Below, one piece after another: positions 33,668 through 37,704 of a stretch of 37,704 bases of DNA. The stretch spans positions 1 to 37,704 of the forward strand of contig JAONJW010000022.1 of the NCBI GenBank assembly GCA_028377305.1, read 5' to 3'. Both the position numbers and the translations under genes were made by a program. Each line of letters starts with the position of its first letter. Position 1 is the stretch's first letter. The stretch is from Prolixibacteraceae bacterium (GTDB lineage Bacteria > Bacteroidota > Bacteroidia > Bacteroidales > Prolixibacteraceae). Under the pieces are notes generated by a model, which ran no database searches, was not told the origin of the DNA, and saw only the letters and a program-made list of their open reading frames with translations.

Positions 33668-36600
33668 CTAAAGTTTCTCTATCGTACCATTAAATACCAT
33701 ATCGATAGATTTCTGTAATTGTGGCAGGTCATACCTTACACAAGTATCACTCATCTCTTTTAAGATATACAATGCCCTACGTATTTCGTTTTGAAGCATC
33801 ATACGGTCTGATTGGGGTAGTTGCGTATAGAAATTCAATTGATCTGTATAGTTTATAAACATCTCCTTAAATATCTTAACCGCTGCCTCTTTGTCATCAG
33901 CCTTAAAGTAAGCTTGAGCTATTAACAACCCAAAGTAGTCATAAGGAATCTTAGACGATGGAATCACTTCCTCACATCTATTCAACACCTTAATGGCCTT
34001 CATACGATTGTCCATATGAGGGACTTCTCCGTTGTTAAGTCCTGGGTCGAACTGAATACTGTCTTGAATAAGTGCTTCAGCCAAACGAACAAAACTATTA
34101 CGGATATTCATTGCCATACGTGAGTTGTTCTCATCTAAGTAGACCTTTGGATCATTCATATTACCCCATGTGAATTTTTCCATCATGTTGTAATACATTT
34201 TATCTGTATCCACCATGCTAACCTCTTCTGAATCTTCTGCTGCTTGTACCATGTTAGTGTTCTTCAATGGCACTAGACGATAAGCAAAACCTTCTGTACG
34301 GAAATAGGGTTGAAGGCCTAAGTATTTGTCACTTCCAACGGTGATTGCAAAATAGAAAGGACGAGTCCAATCAGTGTGTGCAATCATATCTAACAACATC
34401 AACTGATCTTTAGTAATGATCTTACCTGTTAAGTTAATGTTGATCTGAGACACAATTTGATCTGAATCTTTCCTTGCAACAAGCCCACTCTTAATTACTT
34501 GCTCTTTGTCGATAGTAACCTTAAGCTTTCTTGTTGGGAAGAAGGCGATATTATCCTGTAGCTTCGTCGCTTTATTCTCCGACTTAATGAAACTATCAAT
34601 CACGTCGCGTAACTCTAATCGCTTATCTTTAAAGGATGGATGCTCATAAATGTAACAATAGTCGTTTGTTCCAAGAACATACTGATCTCGTTTAAACGTA
34701 ATTGGAAGTGGAGATGAATCCCATGCCTTACGCTTCATCTGGTCAATATACCAGTCAGTTTGAAGATAACTAAGGTTACAAACTCTCATATCTGTTCTGA
34801 TGCCCTCTACATCTTGTGAATACCAAAGAGGGAAAGTATCATTGTCTCCATTGGTGAAGATAATACCATTTTCAGCACATGTATTTAAATAGTTGTATCC
34901 CGTACTACGACAAGTGTAACGGTTAGAACGATCATGGTCATCCCAGTTCTCTGAGGCCATAATACCTGGAACCAAAATCAAAGAAGCCAAAGTGGCAAGA
35001 GTAGCACTCGCTTTATATGGTGCCACTTTTTTTATTATTTCAGTCACTCCTAATACACCCAAGCCAATCCAAATAGCAAACGCATAAAACGAACCTGCAT
35101 ATGCATAGTCTCGCTCTCTTGGTTGAAGTGGTGTCTGATTCAAATAAACCACAATTGCGAAACCGGTCATGATGAACAGTAGCATCACTACCGCAAAATC
35201 ATATCTCCCTTTCTGATTACGACTATATTGGAAGAACATCCCCAATAGCCCAAGCATCAATGGAAGCATAAAATATCTGTTATGCCCTCTATTTTCTTTC
35301 CATACAGCCGGAAGTTCTGATTGGTCTCCTAAGCGTATGTTATCAATAAAAGGAATCCCTGAGATCCAGTTCCCTCGAACAACATCTCCATGACCCTGAA
35401 TATCATTCTGACGTCCACTGAAGTTCCACATGAAATAGCGTAAGTACATATAGCTTACCTGATATTTGAAGAAAAACGCCATATTCTCGCTGAATGTCGG
35501 CTTCATAATACGTTTCTTCTGTCCTTTGTCTGCTTCCACTATAATTGGAACCCCTTTGATCTCAGCCCACTTTTTATATTCTGAAACGTGTGATGGTTGA
35601 CTACTATACATTCTAGGGAAGAATGTACATGCGACACTTTGATAATTAGGCTTTTGACGAACCTTTACTTTCTTATATCTACTATTATCTTGAATGTAAC
35701 TAGGTTTCGCGTCATTATATGGTTTCGCTTCACTCAACGGAGTATTGTAGTATTGTCCATATGCCAATGGACGATCCCCATACTGTTCACGATTAAGATA
35801 ATCAAGAAGTGAGAAGACGTTATTAGGATTATTCTGATCCATTGGAGGATTAGCCGAAGAGCGTATAACAATCATGGCATACGAGAAGTAGCCAATGATA
35901 ATAACGGTAGTTGATACAACCACCAAATTTCTCCATGGCATTTCTTTCCTGGTGGTGTAGTGAATACCATAAACCAAGCCCGAAATAAGAAATAAGGAAT
36001 AAATAATTACCCCTGTATTATAAGGCATTCCCAATATGTTAACTGCAAACAATTCAAACCAACTAGCAAACTTGATGACACCTGGAATAATTCCCCACAT
36101 AATCGTTCCAAGAATAACCAGTGAAATACCAAAAGCGATAATTGCTCCTTTCCAACTAGGGTTATGCTTCCTGAAATAGTAAGCCATTCCGATGAAAGGA
36201 ATCAATAGAATCGCCATAATATTTACTCCATACGAAAGTCCCAATAAGTAGAGTGCAAATGACCCCACAATAGCCAAGATAGATATACCCAACGCTTTGG
36301 GAGCACCTTTGCTGCTAGGATTATATTTCTTAAAGTAATAAACCAATCCGATAGCAGGAATTGCTAATAAGTTTAGAAGATGGACACCAATAGAAAGCCC
36401 AACCATGTAAGCAATAAAAACCAACCAACGATTAGAATGTGGCTCATCTGCCTCATTCTCCCATTTTAGAATCGCCCAAAATACGATGGCTGTAAACAAG
36501 GAAGAGGTCGCATATACTTCCCCTTCTACAGCGGAAAACCAGAAGGTGTCTGAGAAGGTATAAGCCAAGGCTCCTACTGCACCCGAACCAAAAATAGAGA

Positions 36601-36949
36601 TCATATCGCCCATTGATGGCGTCTCTTTTCCCGATACAATATTCTTTGCCAAGTGGGTGATACTCCAAAAAAGGAATAAAATTGTGAAGGCACTTGCCAA
36701 TGCAGATAGCGCATTGACCATCATCGCTACATTAGACGGATCTGAAGCAAAGATCGAGAAGAAACGTCCTAGTAGAAGAAAAAAGGGTGCCCCTGGTGGG
36801 TGACCTACCTCTAATCTATAGGAGGTCGTGATAAACTCTCCACAGTCCCAAAAACTGGCTGTCGGTTCAATGGTCATCAAATAAACCGTTGCTGCAATGG
36901 CAAAAACGATCCATCCAATGATCTTATTGTAAAATTTGTATTGCTTCAT
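33668..36949 (-). CDS. Large DUF2723 (GT117-type) membrane protein
   Basis: 1093 residues. The N-terminal half is a polytopic membrane domain of DUF2723 with WDCGEFITT (residues 34-42), whose acidic pair sits where GT-C glycosyltransferases keep their catalytic residues, and HPPGAPFFLLLGRFFS. More helices and loops follow, including LNQTPLQPRERDYAYAGSFY. The C-terminal third is soluble: the conserved NGIIFTNGDNDTFPLWYSQD segment and helical repeats towards the end (AQAYFKADDKEAAVKIFKEMF). The family is grouped with protein-O-mannosyltransferase-like GT-C enzymes; a role in protein O-glycosylation is suggested, with lipid-linked sugar donor and exported proteins as acceptor. A tandem 53-residue duplication lies at residues 181-286. 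Monocistronic, with its own terminator. Confidence 0.88.
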   Translation of the reverse strand: MKQYKFYNKIIGWIVFAIAATVYLMTIEPTASFWDCGEFITTSYRLEVGHPPGAPFFLLLGRFFSIFASDPSNVAMMVNALSALASAFTILFLFWSITHLAKNIVSGKETPSMGDMISIFGSGAVGALAYTFSDTFWFSAVEGEVYATSSLFTAIVFWAILKWENEADEPHSNRWLVFIAYMVGLSIGVHLLNLLAIPAIGLVYYFKKYNPSSKGAPKALGISILAIVGSFALYLLGLSYGVNIMAILLIPFIGMAYYFRKHNPSWKGAIIAFGISLVILGTIMWGIIPGVIKFASWFELFAVNILGMPYNTGVIIYSLFLISGLVYGIHYTTRKEMPWRNLVVVSTTVIIIGYFSYAMIVIRSSANPPMDQNNPNNVFSLLDYLNREQYGDRPLAYGQYYNTPLSEAKPYNDAKPSYIQDNSRYKKVKVRQKPNYQSVACTFFPRMYSSQPSHVSEYKKWAEIKGVPIIVEADKGQKKRIMKPTFSENMAFFFKYQVSYMYLRYFMWNFSGRQNDIQGHGDVVRGNWISGIPFIDNIRLGDQSELPAVWKENRGHNRYFMLPLMLGLLGMFFQYSRNQKGRYDFAVVMLLFIMTGFAIVVYLNQTPLQPRERDYAYAGSFYAFAIWIGLGVLGVTEIIKKVAPYKASATLATLASLILVPGIMASENWDDHDRSNRYTCRSTGYNYLNTCAENGIIFTNGDNDTFPLWYSQDVEGIRTDMRVCNLSYLQTDWYIDQMKRKAWDSSPLPITFKRDQYVLGTNDYCYIYEHPSFKDKRLELRDVIDSFIKSENKATKLQDNIAFFPTRKLKVTIDKEQVIKSGLVARKDSDQIVSQININLTGKIITKDQLMLLDMIAHTDWTRPFYFAITVGSDKYLGLQPYFRTEGFAYRLVPLKNTNMVQAAEDSEEVSMVDTDKMYYNMMEKFTWGNMNDPKVYLDENNSRMAMNIRNSFVRLAEALIQDSIQFDPGLNNGEVPHMDNRMKAIKVLNRCEEVIPSSKIPYDYFGLLIAQAYFKADDKEAAVKIFKEMFINYTDQLNFYTQLPQSDRMMLQNEIRRALYILKEMSDTCVRYDLPQLQKSIDMVFNGTIEKL
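36092..36409 (-). repeat. Tandem 53-residue (159-bp) duplication inside the DUF2723 membrane domain
   Basis: Residues 181-233 and 234-286 align without gaps: YMVGLSIGVHLLNLLAIPAIG against YLLGLSYGVNIMAILLIPFIG, then VYYFKKYNPSSKGAPKALGIS against AYYFRKHNPSWKGAIIAFGIS. The copies have diverged, so it is old or compensated. It adds about two membrane helices to the protein. Confidence 0.8.
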
Positions 36950-37127
36950 TGTCTTTAACTAAAAGTATAATGGATTTATTTCTATTTCTCTTGGTCACGA
37001 CATATCCCCAAAACAGAGTACGCCACCACGAAAATAAAAAATTTATTTATGAACATAGACCTTTCATTCGTCTTATATCACGAAACCACAGAAAAAGAGA
37101 TTTTTTAATCAATATATCTCTTGAAAC

Positions 37128-37159
37128 TTTTGTATATCTCATATTTCTGGGTTGATTTG
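37128..37159 (+). promoter_or_regulatory. Possible promoter of the TPR lipoprotein gene (TTTTG-N19-TTGATTTG)
   Basis: TTTTG at 37128-37132 is followed after 19 bases by TTGATTTG (37152-37159), which differs from TAnnTTTG at one position. Transcription would start near 37166, about 21 bases before the ATG. Confidence 0.35.
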
Positions 37160-37186
37160 TAAGATATAGTTGTAAAAATCAATTGA

Positions 37187-37704
37187 ATGAAAAAAGTAAT
37201 TAAATCTAAAGGCTTTGCTTTTTGCCTTATCGCAATGGTATGTATGCTAGCATTCACTCAGTGTTCTCCTATCGCTACCCTACAAAAGCAGTATGCATCG
37301 TCAATTATTCAAGGAAACTATCAAGAGGCTTATGATTATGCTGAGGCCCTGATGGCAGAACAAGGAAAAGACGATAAAGATGTACCTGTCGAAACCTATC
37401 TTATGGCTGGGAAATCTGCTTTTCAGTTGAATAATACCGAGAAAGCATTGGAGTATCTATACATGGCTTACACCTTGGGTTCTTATGATGCCGAAATGTT
37501 AAGCTACCTTGCTGATATCTACAACCAACAGGGAAAGATGTCCAAGGAGATGCGTGTGTTGAATGACCTAATGAAGCAGAGCGATTCTCAATTTGCCAAA
37601 GCAAAAACGGAAAGATACTTTCTGATCAATACAGAGGCCGAGTTGTACGAAAAAGCCGACTCACTATGGCAGGTGCAAACCCCTGAGTTCAAAGCTTCCA
37701 AAGA
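37187..37704 (+). CDS. TPR-containing lipoprotein, N-terminal part (3' end outside window)
   Basis: The frame is open from the ATG at 37187 to the window edge (172 codons). The N-terminus is a lipoprotein signal (MKKVIKSKGFAFCLIAMVCM, lipobox AFTQC with Cys at 27). Helical repeats with tetratricopeptide spacing follow: YASSIIQGNYQEAYDYAEAL, then YLMAGKSAFQLNNTEKALEYL, and MLSYLADIYNQQGKMSKEMRVL. It is probably an outer membrane lipoprotein acting as a scaffold; the partner is unknown. It is divergent from the DUF2723 gene. No further domain can be judged because the sequence ends. Confidence 0.88.
   Translation, partial: MKKVIKSKGFAFCLIAMVCMLAFTQCSPIATLQKQYASSIIQGNYQEAYDYAEALMAEQGKDDKDVPVETYLMAGKSAFQLNNTEKALEYLYMAYTLGSYDAEMLSYLADIYNQQGKMSKEMRVLNDLMKQSDSQFAKAKTERYFLINTEAELYEKADSLWQVQTPEFKASK

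Overview
The window comes from an AT-rich member of the Bacteroidota. Four things show this: TAnnTTTG-type promoter boxes, a GLPGLI-family protein, a DUF2723 (GT117) protein, and type IX secretion (T9SS) genes of the PorW/PorX/PorP kind. No gliding-specific gene was seen. A marine or gut Bacteroidales/Marinilabiliales-like origin fits, but the lineage is an inference. The window holds no rRNA, CRISPR array, insertion sequence or phage gene that I can recognise.

Layout. 1-3600: the end of a GLPGLI protein, then (minus strand) a TonB-dependent receptor with a His/Asp/Glu-rich loop, preceded by a small Cys/His-rich membrane-anchored protein; this looks like a metal-handling pair. 4540-7480: a family GH92 glycosidase and a tRNA-Asn, each with a clear terminator. 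7600-10170: an adenosine-kinase-like PfkB kinase convergent with cysS around a shared terminator. 10390-15530: a T9SS pair, the TPR lipoprotein PorW/SprE and the response regulator-PglZ protein PorX.

16245-22006: the most interesting part. Behind a good promoter lies a compact six-gene operon. It encodes five small-to-medium secreted proteins that share a PKD/Ig-like N-terminal module, the last carrying a type B T9SS C-terminal sorting domain, followed by a PorP/SprF-type outer membrane protein. I read it as a T9SS-dependent surface assembly whose structure and function I do not recognise. The fifth gene has an in-frame TAA at codon 3 after an ATG, so it must start at TTG or be damaged or misread there.

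22457-28183 (minus): a complete MacAB-TolC-like export operon made of an ABC ATPase, two paralogous permeases, a membrane fusion protein and an outer membrane factor. 28493-31172 (minus): a NodU/CmcH-type carbamoyltransferase paired with a DUF6427-like membrane protein. 31267-33404 (minus): purD and a NodB-type polysaccharide deacetylase. 33668-36949 (minus): a large DUF2723 membrane protein with a tandem 53-residue duplication. The window ends inside a TPR lipoprotein gene on the plus strand.

Several intergenic regions (292-720, 3595-4537, 22007-22456) contain protein-like but interrupted reading frames that may be decayed genes.
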